Assembly (NCBI GenBank): GCA_026692825.1
Contig: JAPLOC010001214.1
Span: 1 to 12,465, forward strand
Direction: 5' to 3'
Source of the DNA: Planctomycetota bacterium
GTDB taxonomy: Bacteria; Planctomycetota; Planctomycetia; Planctomycetales; Planctomycetaceae
Length of the DNA: 12,465 nt
This document shows, one piece after another, positions 1 to 8,384 of this stretch. The position numbers were made by a program, and so were the translations under genes. Each line of letters starts with the position of its first letter. Positions within the stretch are counted from its first letter, which is position 1. Under the pieces are notes generated by a model. The model ran no database searches and was not told the origin of the DNA. It worked only from the letters and a program-made list of their open reading frames with translations.

Positions 1-150
1 GGATTGGGGGAACCGCATCGATCGAATCCCAGCCGCAAACCACAGGCTACGCCCTGACACCGCTACGCGGCCACCGGAGCCGGCTGTAACCACGCCGGAA
101 ATTCGAAGAAATTGAAATCGAGATGTGCGGAAAGTCGGTTATACGTGTTC
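1..150. other. Unidentified left-edge segment replacing the 3' end of the beta-propeller gene
   Basis: Leftward of about position 145 the sequence no longer continues the beta-propeller protein in any of the three minus-strand frames. The minus frame that stays open to the window edge does not read like the family either. The plus strand has a short frame open from the left edge that ends at TAA 87-89 (..GYALTPLRGHRSRL). The piece contains a tiny palindrome, ccgctacgcgg (60-70). It could be the end of an inserted or dispersed element, or the far side of a deletion. I recognise no transposase or attachment site. Confidence 0.3.
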
Positions 151-1031
151 AGCAAGCCAATATAAACTCCTTCGTACGGGACACCGGTCATCGTGTAGAA
201 TTCGGTGCTCAGCGGTGCATCCAGTTTTGTTTTTTTCAGCACCGTGACTTTGGGCGACCAGTGGAGAAAATCCGCGCTTTCGATCCGGCTGACCACGCGA
301 GTGTTCGGTGGACCAAAGCGAAGATGGGCCACATAACGCCCCAGCCGTTGGTCCCAGTAAGGAGCAATCTGCGTATCGCTGAAGGGAATGACGGGGTTCG
401 CGGGCTCCTGCTTCCAGTGCATTCCATCGGCGGAGTAGGCGATCCGCGTCGACAGTGAACTGGGCTTCGCCTCGGGATTGGCGACGTACATCATCTTGAA
501 CCGGCGTTGAGGATTCTCGTCGCGGTCATCGATCATCACACCCGGTCCGCCGAGAAATCTCTCGGGCGGCTCCATCACGATGTGGTTACTGTTGGCCTGC
601 TGATTCGTGATCGGCTTTTCCCAGTGAATCCCGTCGGCGGAGGTCGCAAATCCCACGAGATACTGGTGACTGGCTCCGTCTTTGGCGGTGCTCTGAAGAA
701 TCTGGTACCACATCTTGAACCGGCGGTCTTTGGGATCAAAGACGACGGTGCCGTAGTCGGTCGCAAATCCATCCGACGGCCGGTCGCGCTTCAGCACCGG
801 GTTCTGCGGATGTTTGACCGGCTGATTCAACGTCTTCTGGACTCCCTGCAGCTCACCGATGACGAAGTCATCGATGAACAGTTGCTTGCCGTGAATGATC
901 AGGGCATTGCCGAGGATTTCGTCGTCCAGATCCTTGAACATCCCTGGCGGGGCCTGGCGCTGGGCCAACAGCGGAGCGTGACAGAGCAGAAGAGTGAGAA
1001 TCGACAGCCACAAATTGCGCGAGCGGAGCAT
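63..1031 (-). CDS. Secreted glycosidase-like beta-propeller protein, C-terminally truncated
   Basis: This 322-residue protein starts with its own signal peptide (MLRSRNLWLSILTLLLCHA..LLAQ). It then has three blade-like repeats with an S-A-D-(G)-x-H-W core (SADGIHWEK, SADGMHWKQ, ESADFLHWSP), as in five-bladed propellers of the GH32/43/62/68-like group common in planctomycetes. The start at 1031 is chosen because AGAAGG (1037-1042) lies five bases upstream and the signal peptide begins there. As the sequence stands, the reading frame is also open upstream into the sialidase, so a gene caller will report one 1193-residue protein at 63-3644. After GLLNTYN (about position 145) the residues stop resembling the family and a TAG follows within about 25 codons. 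From memory, relatives run to roughly 450-500 residues, so the last blades are missing. Loss of function is likely. The substrate is unknown. Confidence 0.7.
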   Translation of the reverse strand: MLRSRNLWLSILTLLLCHAPLLAQRQAPPGMFKDLDDEILGNALIIHGKQLFIDDFVIGELQGVQKTLNQPVKHPQNPVLKRDRPSDGFATDYGTVVFDPKDRRFKMWYQILQSTAKDGASHQYLVGFATSADGIHWEKPITNQQANSNHIVMEPPERFLGGPGVMIDDRDENPQRRFKMMYVANPEAKPSSLSTRIAYSADGMHWKQEPANPVIPFSDTQIAPYWDQRLGRYVAHLRFGPPNTRVVSRIESADFLHWSPKVTVLKKTKLDAPLSTEFYTMTGVPYEGVYIGLLNTYNRLSAHLDFNFFEFPAWLQPAPVAA

Positions 1032-1036
1032 TTCGA

Positions 1037-1042
1037 CCTTCT
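1037..1042 (-). promoter_or_regulatory. Ribosome binding site of the truncated beta-propeller gene
   Basis: AGAAGG on the minus strand sits five bases before the ATG at 1031. It shows that the downstream half of the fused frame was an independent gene. It overlaps no sialidase codon once the sialidase stop is restored at 1045-1047. Confidence 0.6.
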
Positions 1043-1044
1043 TT

Positions 1045-3644
1045 CTAACTAAACAGACCGCCGACCGCCACGCTGGCATCGGCACCGTTCTCGGGCAGTC
1101 CATCTGGCCCGGCAAATCGTCGAGTGACAGGAACGTCCCGCGGATCCATGGTACGCCGAACATGTGCGGGTTGGCACTGCTGGCGGAGGCGCTGTCGTCG
1201 GTGTAATGCACGACGAAGATACGGCCGTCATCGAGTTGAACCCAGCCGGAGTAGCCCTGTTCGTGGCCGTTGGCGCTGGCTTCCACTTCGACAATATGAT
1301 CCAGTTGATGCTGGTCGGGGAACCCGTCATGGGCCGCCGACCACGACGTCACGTGCCGTCCCGCCGCTGGGTCTTCGGAGATGGCTTCGAAGCGTCGCCA
1401 CTGGCTGTAACCGGTTACGTCCGGCGAAATCTGAACTGCGTACACATCCGGATGCTGAACCTTGAACCGGTAATAATCGTATCCGAAGACCTCGTACTGG
1501 TTGCGCGGCTCGTTGCCAAACGCCAGCGCGTGGCTGCTGATCAGGGTCCACGGCAACTCGCTCAGGCTGCTGTCTCCCTGATCGGTGTCCCAGACAGGTT
1601 TGCCGTCGATGAACAGTTCCATGCGACCGGCCTGGCTGACGACGCGGTAAGTGTGATACTCACCGGGCGCGATCTCGGCCCGCAACTGAGGATTGTGAGC
1701 CATGACGACGTGATCGGGAAACAACCGCAACACGCCGGCAAACGGGATGGAGACACTCGCCGCTCGGCCTGCGTTCGCCTGAACGTTCACCTCGAAAGTC
1801 AAATCGACGATGGTCCTGGCAGAATCGGCGGGACGCAGGTTATACATCGTGAACTGGCCGCGATTACCGTCATTGTCCAAATGAAACACGCCGTCCTTCA
1901 GGCCGATGGAATGCCGGTCGTTGTAGTGACCGCCGGCTGGTTGCGATCCGGTGGGATCATCCACATCGCCAATCCAGGCACGCAGCGCGGCCCGCCCGAC
2001 CCCCGAACGGAATGTCACCATCAGGCGACCATCCCGTAACAAGCCAGCACATGTCCGCCCGGTGATGGGAAACGGGACATGCTGGTACTTCCAGGTTTTG
2101 CCGCCGTCTGTCGAAAATCCCTTCGCCCCCGGCAATCCGTCGGCGCGCGATTCGCGGGCAATGACGAACAGACGTCCGTCGGCGAGTTGAATGGGACTCG
2201 GCTCGGAAAGGGAGTGTGGCGGAAAGTGATGCGGCTGTCCGATGAATTCCCACGTCTTGCCGCGATCCTTGGAACAATAGTAATCGAGGATTTCGACGTT
2301 CCCTGGCCTGGCAAAGTAGGACGCCGCCAGGAACCACGAGCCGTCTGCGAGCTCAGCAATCCGGCTGGGGACGATGCACCCTCCTCCGCCCACCTCTTTG
2401 GCCCTCAGCCAGCGTTCATTGATCCAGGTTTTCCCTTCGTCTTTGCTGTCGTAGATCAACAGATCCCAGGTCGCGACGGTCTGATCTCCGCCCGAGGGGA
2501 CATCAACCAGAAGGAGCAGCGTACCATCTTTGAGTCGCTGCAAGCGGGGGCAATTCTTGTAGGTTTCAATATCTGAGGGGACGAGGGCGGGCTTGCCCCA
2601 CGTCCGGCCCAAGTCGTAGCTGTGTGCCACGGACGGTCCGCCTCCGTAGCCGCTGACCCCTGTGCCATTTCCTCCAGTATGCGAGCTATTCCGCCAAACG
2701 CAGACCAGATGGTCTTTCCCTGCCAAAGCCACATCAGGAAATCCCGCGTGAAATCCAGGTTCGCGGAAAATCGTGACATGTTTTCCAGGCTTGCGCCAGG
2801 CGGATCGCAGCGATTGGAACCAGAAACCGCGATCGACGTCCACAACGCGGTCCCGCTTGGCGAGCGGATGAGGTCGTATCTCTTCCAGCGCAGGATCAGG
2901 CCGGTCGCGCACCTGCAATCCGTCGATGGCAGGCGCGTTCGGCGACATCTCGACCGGCACGGCATCGATGACGTCCACGTCGGTGTGAAGCGGGACATTC
3001 TCGGCGACGAGGAACCAGTCATCGTCCCCCCGACCGCTGACCCACGCCGACAGCCGTTTGCTTTTCAAGTCCGCTCGCAGTTTGAAATCAAACGGCGTGT
3101 TGGGCCGCGCAAACGGAGCGAAGTAATCGATGCGGCCGTCGGAGATCCAGCAGTTCACATGGGCCATCTTCTGACCACGGCCATCGTTGCCCAGCCCGAA
3201 CCGGACAGCCGGCGTGAATTTTCCGTCACGCCGAGTTCCCACGGCGATCACTTCCAACAACTGCGGATGCCCGTCCGGCAACGGCTTTTGCTCCTGGACT
3301 TCGAATCCGCCCGGCACGGTTTCCTTGGCAATCGTGGGAACCCGCGACTTGTTGGTCTCGACCACGGCCCCCTGGGGCCGCCATTCGGGAAGACCATCGA
3401 CATACCTGATCGGATTCGCCGGCCCCATGTGGATCGTGGCGTAGACGTACACCACCCCTTCGACGGGCGGCACCTTACCCACGAACTGACGGCTCGTCGC
3501 CGCGCCCTCAGCGGGGCGTTCGTAACGAAACGACAAACCGGCCGGTGGATCCGGTGAGAGTCTTTCATCGGCAGAGACGCCCGCTGCAGAAACAGCAACG
3601 ATGCATGAGAGAAGAACCGGAATCCTCTGCAAAAAGTGTTTCAT
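1045..3644 (-). CDS. Secreted sialidase (BNR/Asp-box propeller) with LamG-like insertion; 3' frameshift
   Basis: The protein has a signal peptide (residues 1-25, cut near AAGVSA/DE) and an N-terminal region to about 260 that I do not recognise. A propeller then starts at FREPGF (293-298), a variant of the sialidase F/Y-R-I-P motif. Four Asp boxes follow: SYDLGRTW (342), SKDEGKTW (400), SKDRGKTW (458) and STDGGKTW (511). Residues about 575-730 form a LamG/concanavalin-like beta-sandwich (..MELFIDGKPVWD..). The last propeller strands resume near GYSGWVQLDDGR (798). Asp-box proteins of this type usually cleave terminal sialic acids or related sugars outside the cell, but the exact substrate is unproven. 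The start at 3644 overlaps the previous stop as ATGA, with AAGGGA six bases upstream. Near 1105-1112 one base seems lost. Adding one back gives a natural tail (..GADASVAVGGLFS) and a TAG at 1045-1047, for a protein of about 866 residues. As written, the frame runs on into the next gene. Confidence 0.8.
1105..1112 (-). other. Probable one-base deletion at the sialidase 3' end
   Basis: The plus strand reads tggcccgg here. In the main frame the sialidase continues as GQMDCPRTVPMPAWRSAVC straight into the next gene's start region. One extra C/G in this run moves translation to a frame reading PDGLPENGADASVAVGGLFS, then TAG at 1045-1047. That stop lies 13 bases before the next ATG and leaves its ribosome site free. 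The neat fit is the evidence that this is an indel and not a natural fusion. Confidence 0.6.
1455..1937 (-). other. LamG-like domain inserted in the sialidase propeller
   Basis: Residues about 570-730 of the sialidase have alternating strands and the phrase GRMELFIDGKPVWD, typical of laminin-G/concanavalin-like lectin folds. The domain lies between the fourth Asp-box blade and the last propeller strands, so it is an insertion and not a tail. In sialidases such domains often bind sugars, but binding here is inferred. Confidence 0.5.
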
Positions 3645-4438
3645 TTACCATCCCTTTGAAGGATGTCCGCTTCGAATCGTTCGACTTCCGGAAACTTCGT
3701 GTTGCCCCGCAGCAGCGGCCCCAATCGCGGGCGGCGGTTGTTGTAGACTTCGACCGCGTCGGCATCGGCATAGCGCAGGAACAGAATGCGGCGGTCGCGA
3801 TCCGGCAAGAAATTCCCCTGCGATTTGTGCAGCATCCAACAGTGGAAGACGATCGCCTCGCCAGCCTGCAAAGTGACGGGGATCGCGGTCGATTCGTCGA
3901 CGACAAGTTCGATCGATTTCTCCGCCTGCTTGTCCACGAAATTCAGCCCCGGCTCGATCTGACCGCGTTGGTGACTCGCCGGGACGATCCACAGGCAGCC
4001 GTTCTGTTCGTCGGTGTCGTCCAAGGCCGTGAGCGTCGTCAGCGCGTTGTACGGATCGAGTTCCCCGTAACCGTTGTCCTGATGCCAGCCGAACGCTTTG
4101 GTGTTGCCTCGCATCTTAAACGTGAGTTGCGACGTCACGCCCTTGATGTTCGGGCCGATCAACTGCTGGGCGATGTCGACCAGCGGCCCGCGATAGTAAT
4201 AGTCACGCAACACGGCGGAACGATGATGAATATCGCTGAGCAGCGCATTCTGCAGCCACGTCTTCGCGGGATCGAACGCGCCTTTTTCCGCCCGCCAGGC
4301 CGCCATGCTTTCCGTTCGCATGGCCTCCAGCCCGGCATCCGTGAGGACTCGGCCGAGGTGCAGGAATCCCTGTTCGGCGTACGCCCGCTCCTCGATTTCG
4401 TCGGGAGTGCGAAAAAACAACCGATTGCGGTCCTTCAT
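3641..4438 (-). CDS. Phytanoyl-CoA dioxygenase (PhyH) family Fe(II)/2-oxoglutarate oxygenase
   Basis: This 265-residue cytoplasmic protein has no signal peptide. It carries the double-stranded beta-helix metal site of the PhyH family: W-H-Q-D with His119 and Asp121 as the H-x-D pair, the distal histidine in WMLHKSQGN (His204), and RDRRILFLRY (Arg216/217) for 2-oxoglutarate. All expected ligands are present and the length suits the family, so it should be an active oxygenase that couples substrate hydroxylation to 2-oxoglutarate decarboxylation. The substrate is unknown; planctomycetes have many such enzymes and few are linked to real phytanoyl-CoA. An in-frame ATG at 4519 would add 27 residues (292 total), but 4438 is preferred because AGAGGA lies six bases upstream. 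The stop overlaps the sialidase start by four bases (ATGA). A 111-base gap separates it from the PPC gene. Confidence 0.85.
   Translation of the reverse strand: MKDRNRLFFRTPDEIEERAYAEQGFLHLGRVLTDAGLEAMRTESMAAWRAEKGAFDPAKTWLQNALLSDIHHRSAVLRDYYYRGPLVDIAQQLIGPNIKGVTSQLTFKMRGNTKAFGWHQDNGYGELDPYNALTTLTALDDTDEQNGCLWIVPASHQRGQIEPGLNFVDKQAEKSIELVVDESTAIPVTLQAGEAIVFHCWMLHKSQGNFLPDRDRRILFLRYADADAVEVYNNRRPRLGPLLRGNTKFPEVERFEADILQRDGK
3651..3657 (-). promoter_or_regulatory. Ribosome binding site of the sialidase gene
   Basis: AAAGGGA on the minus strand lies six bases before the ATG at 3644, inside the end of the dioxygenase gene. With the ATGA stop/start overlap it points to coupled translation and decides the start. 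Confidence 0.5.
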
Positions 4439-4444
4439 TTGTCT

Positions 4445-4450
4445 TCCTCT
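4445..4450 (-). promoter_or_regulatory. Ribosome binding site deciding the PhyH start
   Basis: AGAGGA on the minus strand, six bases before ATG 4438, is among the strongest ribosome sites in the window. It favours the shorter 265-residue PhyH protein over the start at 4519, which I judged less well supported. Confidence 0.6.
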
Positions 4451-4480
4451 CGCACTCGGGATGCGCCACACGCCGCCATC

Positions 4481-4493
4481 GTTGTTGATTCTA
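4481..4493 (-). promoter_or_regulatory. Weak -10-like box with the shared AATCAACAAC motif
   Basis: In the 111-base gap before PhyH the minus strand reads TAGAATCAACAAC. TAGAAT (4488-4493) matches TATAAT at five of six bases, but I find no good -35 box 16-18 bases upstream. The ten bases AATCAACAAC (4481-4490) recur exactly at 11172-11181, next to the regulator promoter. It could be an internal promoter or operator, or chance. Confidence 0.22.
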
Positions 4494-4549
4494 AAAAAGG
4501 GCGTGGCTCGCTGACGCATCTCCGGTTCCCAAGGGCTGGCGAGCTGGTC

Positions 4550-6958
4550 CTATTGGCTTGTGAACACCATTCCCAACTCGGTTTCGGAGATGACGGGCCA
4601 CTTGTCGTCCTGCAGTGCCTTGGCGATCAGTTTGAGAGACCAGTCGCCTTTCAGCCGATCATCGTTCACCGTGGTGATTTTCAAAGTGCCGCGGTCTTGA
4701 TTTGGGGGAAGCACGAGCGGTTCGGCATGCAGCAGACCGGCGACCTCCTCCGGCACGACGAGTGTGATCGTCGTCGAAACCGGCAACTTGGCCGAACGTG
4801 AAATGCTCACAGGGATCTCGAACGACTCGCCGATCCGGGCCGTTGATTCACCGGCCGGCGTGGTCAGTTTCAGCACCGCCCCTTCCATGATCATCGTGAT
4901 CGCGGCATCGGCGGGCTTCGTCAGATAGCGGAGATTGCCTTTCGGGTCGGCGACGGCTGCGACCCCCTGCGTGGACATGCGCATGGTGAATTCCGTTCCC
5001 AGCCACTCGGACATCCAAGTGGGATAAACCGCGCGCGTTGCGTCCGCCGGAACGCGAACGTCGAGGCCGCGACTGCCACATAAATACCTCGCCTGACCCG
5101 ATGCCATCTCCAGTTGGATCTCACCGGCAAAACCGTCCTTGCGGACAATCTCCATCTCGGCCAGGCACGTCGAACCCCGATGCACTTCTCGCTGGCGCGT
5201 GCGGTCGATCAGCCGAACTTCGAACGGGGGCGTCATGGTCACCGCCAGCAGGGCCGTTGCGATCCGTTGCTCCGCAAAAGTACGCGGGCACAGATTTCCC
5301 GACGCGACCGCGGTCGCCTGGCGAATCGCCATCGCATCACCGATCTTGCCGGCGCCACGAACCTGGATGGCGCCCGCCACGACCGCGGCGTCGGGTGCAG
5401 CTTGGATGACCACCTTCAGTTCGTTCTTCCCAGCCGGAATCGTCCAATCCCCCAATGGCGAGACGCCCGGCGGCAATCCCTCCGCCGCCAGCACGATCTC
5501 GCCATCGAATCCACCGGATCGCGCTGCTTGAACAGTCACCTCCGCCTTGCCTCCCAACGGCACGTTAATCTGTTGTTGCGGCAAAGTCAGTGAAAAATCC
5601 GGCGCGCCGCGGCGGATCTGCAGGCGGTACAGTTCGTCCGCCGTTGTGAATCGTGACGCCATGCTACGAACGATGCACGTGAAAGTACCGCTCGCCGCGG
5701 CGCGAAATTCGAGCCCTGCGTCGGTCGTTGCCGGCAGGTCGTCATTCTCGGCGATCGGTTTGCCAACGGGATCGAGAATCGAGATGGCTACGTCAAGCCG
5801 GCCACCGATGGCTCGTGATTGCAGGTCGATTGTCCAGTGCTCATGCTTCTCGACGCTCCACGAGAAACGTTGCTGGTCTGTGTCCGGCGGCATGACGTTC
5901 GTGATCGCGAGCGGAGCTTTCGTTAGCTGAGGGACCACGCGTACTTGTTCTTCCAGGTCGCTTAACGGAATCGTGACATCGACCGTGCCGAACGGCGTCG
6001 TCAGCGAGTGCGTGTGCGCAAGCAATGCCGGCTCGACCGGAAAGGCGACGACCTGGCGAATCGACTCCAGCACGGGCTGGCCGCTACTGACGCCCATGCC
6101 GACAAACTCCACTTCGCGTGATGTGCCGCGCTGGCCGACGGCGGGCAACGTGCAGAGCACGCGTGGTCCGCGTGCGACAGCCAGTCGATAGACGTAGGTG
6201 TGGTCTCCTCGAAAATCTGCGTCGTGCAATTCGATCCGATAGGTTTCGCCCGATTTGGCTGCGAACGTGACGCCGCCGTCCAGTCCTTGTGTGTCCGCAA
6301 GATCGGCCAACAACTGGCCAGCCGCATTACGGATCTGCAGCATGCCGTTGAAGCCAGCGCCGAGTCGACGGGCCATGAGATCAACGGAAATGAGTCCACT
6401 CGCATCGGCGACAAGTTCGTACCGGTCCACCTCGGTCAGCCGGCTCAGGCGGCCGGAAACGGCGACGGGCAGCGCGGGGAGCCGCTGTGGCAGGTCGCGC
6501 GACCGTGCTTCCACGATCTCCTGTCCGCGACTCACATAAAACATCGCCGTTTGCGACGAACCGTTCGCGCTGGCCACCTGCCAGCGAACAAGTCCTGCAG
6601 GCATCGCCGAATCGACGTCAAACCGCCCCGCGACCTCGCGAGCAATGGGCATCGCGCCCACTCCCGCGCGCGGGCCGAACCAATAGGGTGGCGGCGTCAA
6701 CTGATATTCGCCCAGTGGTCCCTCAGTCTGCAACCGCACTCGTTCGTCATGCACAAACCCCTGCATGTCTGGCGTGAAGTCGAAGCCTCCCAGTTGAACA
6801 TTCGTGACGGCTCCGGCGCGAATCGCGGGCGGAAAGATGTAGCCAAGCTGTGGCGCCTTTTGCGCGAACACTGTGTCAACGGTGAGCAGCGACACGACAA
6901 TGGCAACCGACCAGGATCGGATGACACAGAAGATCGGCAGGACAGGTCGAAGCTGCAT
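4550..6958 (-). CDS. Secreted PPC-domain protein (planctomycete type)
   Basis: This 802-residue protein has a signal peptide ending near DTVFAQ (residue 33). The opening PQLGYIFPPAIRAG (37-50) starts an IPT/Ig-like domain that precedes PPC domains in many planctomycete proteins. The first PPC-like domain spans about 165-262 (VDRYELVADASGLISVD..GETYRIELHD..Y.YRLAV). A second spans about 360-448 (QQRFSWSVEKHEHWTIDL..GTFTCIVR). Further Ig-like strands run from about 455 to 535 and on to the end. PPC domains are non-catalytic beta-sandwich modules in secreted proteins; I see no catalytic motif. Such genes often accompany DUF1549 and DUF1501 genes, which suggests a shared envelope role. The ATG at 6958 has only a weak ribosome site, and the gene lies 63 bases after DUF1501. 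It looks intact. Confidence 0.8.
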   Translation of the reverse strand: MQLRPVLPIFCVIRSWSVAIVVSLLTVDTVFAQKAPQLGYIFPPAIRAGAVTNVQLGGFDFTPDMQGFVHDERVRLQTEGPLGEYQLTPPPYWFGPRAGVGAMPIAREVAGRFDVDSAMPAGLVRWQVASANGSSQTAMFYVSRGQEIVEARSRDLPQRLPALPVAVSGRLSRLTEVDRYELVADASGLISVDLMARRLGAGFNGMLQIRNAAGQLLADLADTQGLDGGVTFAAKSGETYRIELHDADFRGDHTYVYRLAVARGPRVLCTLPAVGQRGTSREVEFVGMGVSSGQPVLESIRQVVAFPVEPALLAHTHSLTTPFGTVDVTIPLSDLEEQVRVVPQLTKAPLAITNVMPPDTDQQRFSWSVEKHEHWTIDLQSRAIGGRLDVAISILDPVGKPIAENDDLPATTDAGLEFRAAASGTFTCIVRSMASRFTTADELYRLQIRRGAPDFSLTLPQQQINVPLGGKAEVTVQAARSGGFDGEIVLAAEGLPPGVSPLGDWTIPAGKNELKVVIQAAPDAAVVAGAIQVRGAGKIGDAMAIRQATAVASGNLCPRTFAEQRIATALLAVTMTPPFEVRLIDRTRQREVHRGSTCLAEMEIVRKDGFAGEIQLEMASGQARYLCGSRGLDVRVPADATRAVYPTWMSEWLGTEFTMRMSTQGVAAVADPKGNLRYLTKPADAAITMIMEGAVLKLTTPAGESTARIGESFEIPVSISRSAKLPVSTTITLVVPEEVAGLLHAEPLVLPPNQDRGTLKITTVNDDRLKGDWSLKLIAKALQDDKWPVISETELGMVFTSQ

Positions 6959-7021
6959 GGTGATTCGCCGTAGGGTTTTGATGCGACATCGGCTCGCAGG
7001 TCATCCTTCATTTTCCATCAA

Positions 7022-8383
7022 TCACGCCAGCAGATCGTCAATCCGCTTGCCGCCATTGACGATTGGCACGGGGCGTCCCAGCGGTGTGTGGTAAACCTTG
7101 TCCGAGTCGACACCCAGTAGCGTGAAAATCGTCCGCAGCAAATCCTGAATACCGTAGGGCTGGGTGGTGGGAAAACTGGCCGTGTTGTCGCTGGCGCCGA
7201 CCACTACCCCGCGTTTGATCCCGCCGCCCGCCAGGATCACGGTTTGACACTGCGACCAATGATCGCGCCCCGCGTCGTTATTGATGCGTGGAGTTCGGCC
7301 CATTTCGCCCATCATGACCACCAGCGTGTCGTCGAGCATCCCGCGATCATCGAGATCGCTGACCAGTGCGCTGAGCGCGCGGTCGGTCGGCGGGACGAGC
7401 GTTTTCTCGTGACTGCTGAAGTTGTCTGTGTGCGTATCCCAGCTCCCGTGGTCGATGCCAATGAACCGGCCCCCCGCCTCGACGAGCCGCCGCGCCAACA
7501 GGGCGCACTGGCCGATCGATGAATAGCCGTAACGTTCGCGCATCGCCGCGGACTCCGCCTGAATGTCAAAAGCCTTTCGCGCCTGGGGAGACGTGACAAG
7601 ATCGACGGCCTGTTCATAATACGAACTCAACGTTCGTGCTCGACCCGTGGCTTGCTGGCCAGCCCCAAGTCGCTCGGCGCCGGCCAACATCCGTTGTCGC
7701 CGAGCGAAGCGATCATCGGTAATCGACTCGGGGACGTTCAGGTCGCGGACCTTGAAGTCGGGTTGGGCCGGATCATTGTCGATTGTGAACGGAGCGTACT
7801 TCGCTCCGTAGAATCCGGGTCCGCCCGGTCCCAACGCATTCGGGACTTCGACGTACGGCGGCACCTGTCCGCCGGCTCCCAATTCACGCGAAACGATCGA
7901 ACCGATCGACGGGTACAGTTCATTGAAGGGAACCCCTCTGGCTTGTCCGTCAGCGAAGTTCGGCGGATAGCCGGTCAGCACCCAATGCCTTCCCGTTTGA
8001 TGCGCGTTGTCGTTGTGGCTGTGCGACCGCAGGATGGTGAACTTGTCTGCCACTTTCGCGCACAGCGGCAAGAGCTGACTGATCTGCGTCCCGGGCACGA
8101 CGGTCGAGATCGGTTGAAACGGACCACGAATCTCCGCCGGCGCGTCCGGCTTCAAATCCCACATGTCAATGTGGCTGGGACCTCCTTCGAGCATCAGGAA
8201 GATGCACGCCTTGGCTTTGGGCTGGTTCGGTGTGGCCGCATCCGCCTGCAACTGCAGAAGTCTCGGCAAACTCAGCCCGCCGAGCAGCCCGGTGCCGCCG
8301 ATGCGAATCAACTTCCGTCGCGTGATGCCGTCGCAGTGGCGTTGTTGACCGGTTGTCACGTTGAACATGGTTGTTTCCGACAT
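7022..8383 (-). CDS. DUF1501 protein, alkaline phosphatase/sulfatase-like fold, Tat-exported
   Basis: This intact protein of 453 residues begins with a twin-arginine signal (ITRRKLIRIGGTGLLGG, Arg22-Arg23), so it is probably exported folded. Family landmarks in order are LEGGPSHIDMWDLKP (66-79), RSHSHNDNAHQTGRH, DHGSWDTH (311-318), MGEMGRTP (358-365), GRDHW (372-376) and the C-terminal IQDLLRTIFTLLGVD. DUF1501 belongs to the alkaline phosphatase-like superfamily; the His/Asp pattern fits metal binding, but its reaction is not established. The frame is open to 8542, yet those codons lie inside the DUF1549 gene. The ATG at 8383, one base after that gene's TAA, is the likely coupled start. A second ATG at 8368 has a slightly better upstream GGA. 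DUF1501 genes directly after DUF1549/DUF1553 genes are a hallmark planctomycete pairing. Confidence 0.88.
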   Translation of the reverse strand: MSETTMFNVTTGQQRHCDGITRRKLIRIGGTGLLGGLSLPRLLQLQADAATPNQPKAKACIFLMLEGGPSHIDMWDLKPDAPAEIRGPFQPISTVVPGTQISQLLPLCAKVADKFTILRSHSHNDNAHQTGRHWVLTGYPPNFADGQARGVPFNELYPSIGSIVSRELGAGGQVPPYVEVPNALGPGGPGFYGAKYAPFTIDNDPAQPDFKVRDLNVPESITDDRFARRQRMLAGAERLGAGQQATGRARTLSSYYEQAVDLVTSPQARKAFDIQAESAAMRERYGYSSIGQCALLARRLVEAGGRFIGIDHGSWDTHTDNFSSHEKTLVPPTDRALSALVSDLDDRGMLDDTLVVMMGEMGRTPRINNDAGRDHWSQCQTVILAGGGIKRGVVVGASDNTASFPTTQPYGIQDLLRTIFTLLGVDSDKVYHTPLGRPVPIVNGGKRIDDLLA

Positions 8384-8384
8384 G

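Noticed and set aside
1164..2039. 291-residue plus-strand open frame
   Set aside because: It lies opposite the sialidase LamG region, which has clear domain sequence on the minus strand.
3600..3644. Possible lipobox (LLSC) in the sialidase signal peptide
   Set aside because: The cysteine at residue 14 lies in the middle of the hydrophobic stretch, and a normal cleavage site AAGVSA/DE follows. Signal peptidase I is more likely.
4493..4517. Terminator-like hairpin (GCGT/ACGC stem, then six T) after the PPC gene
   Set aside because: The stem is only four base pairs and two bases separate it from the T run. It is too weak to call a terminator.
3545..4801. 418-residue plus-strand open frame
   Set aside because: It runs opposite three different real genes and their gap, and its residues match nothing I recognise. 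Also a shadow.
6959..7021. Possible promoter in the 63-base gap before the PPC gene
   Set aside because: I find no convincing -35/-10 pair and only a weak ribosome site, so continued transcription from upstream is simpler.
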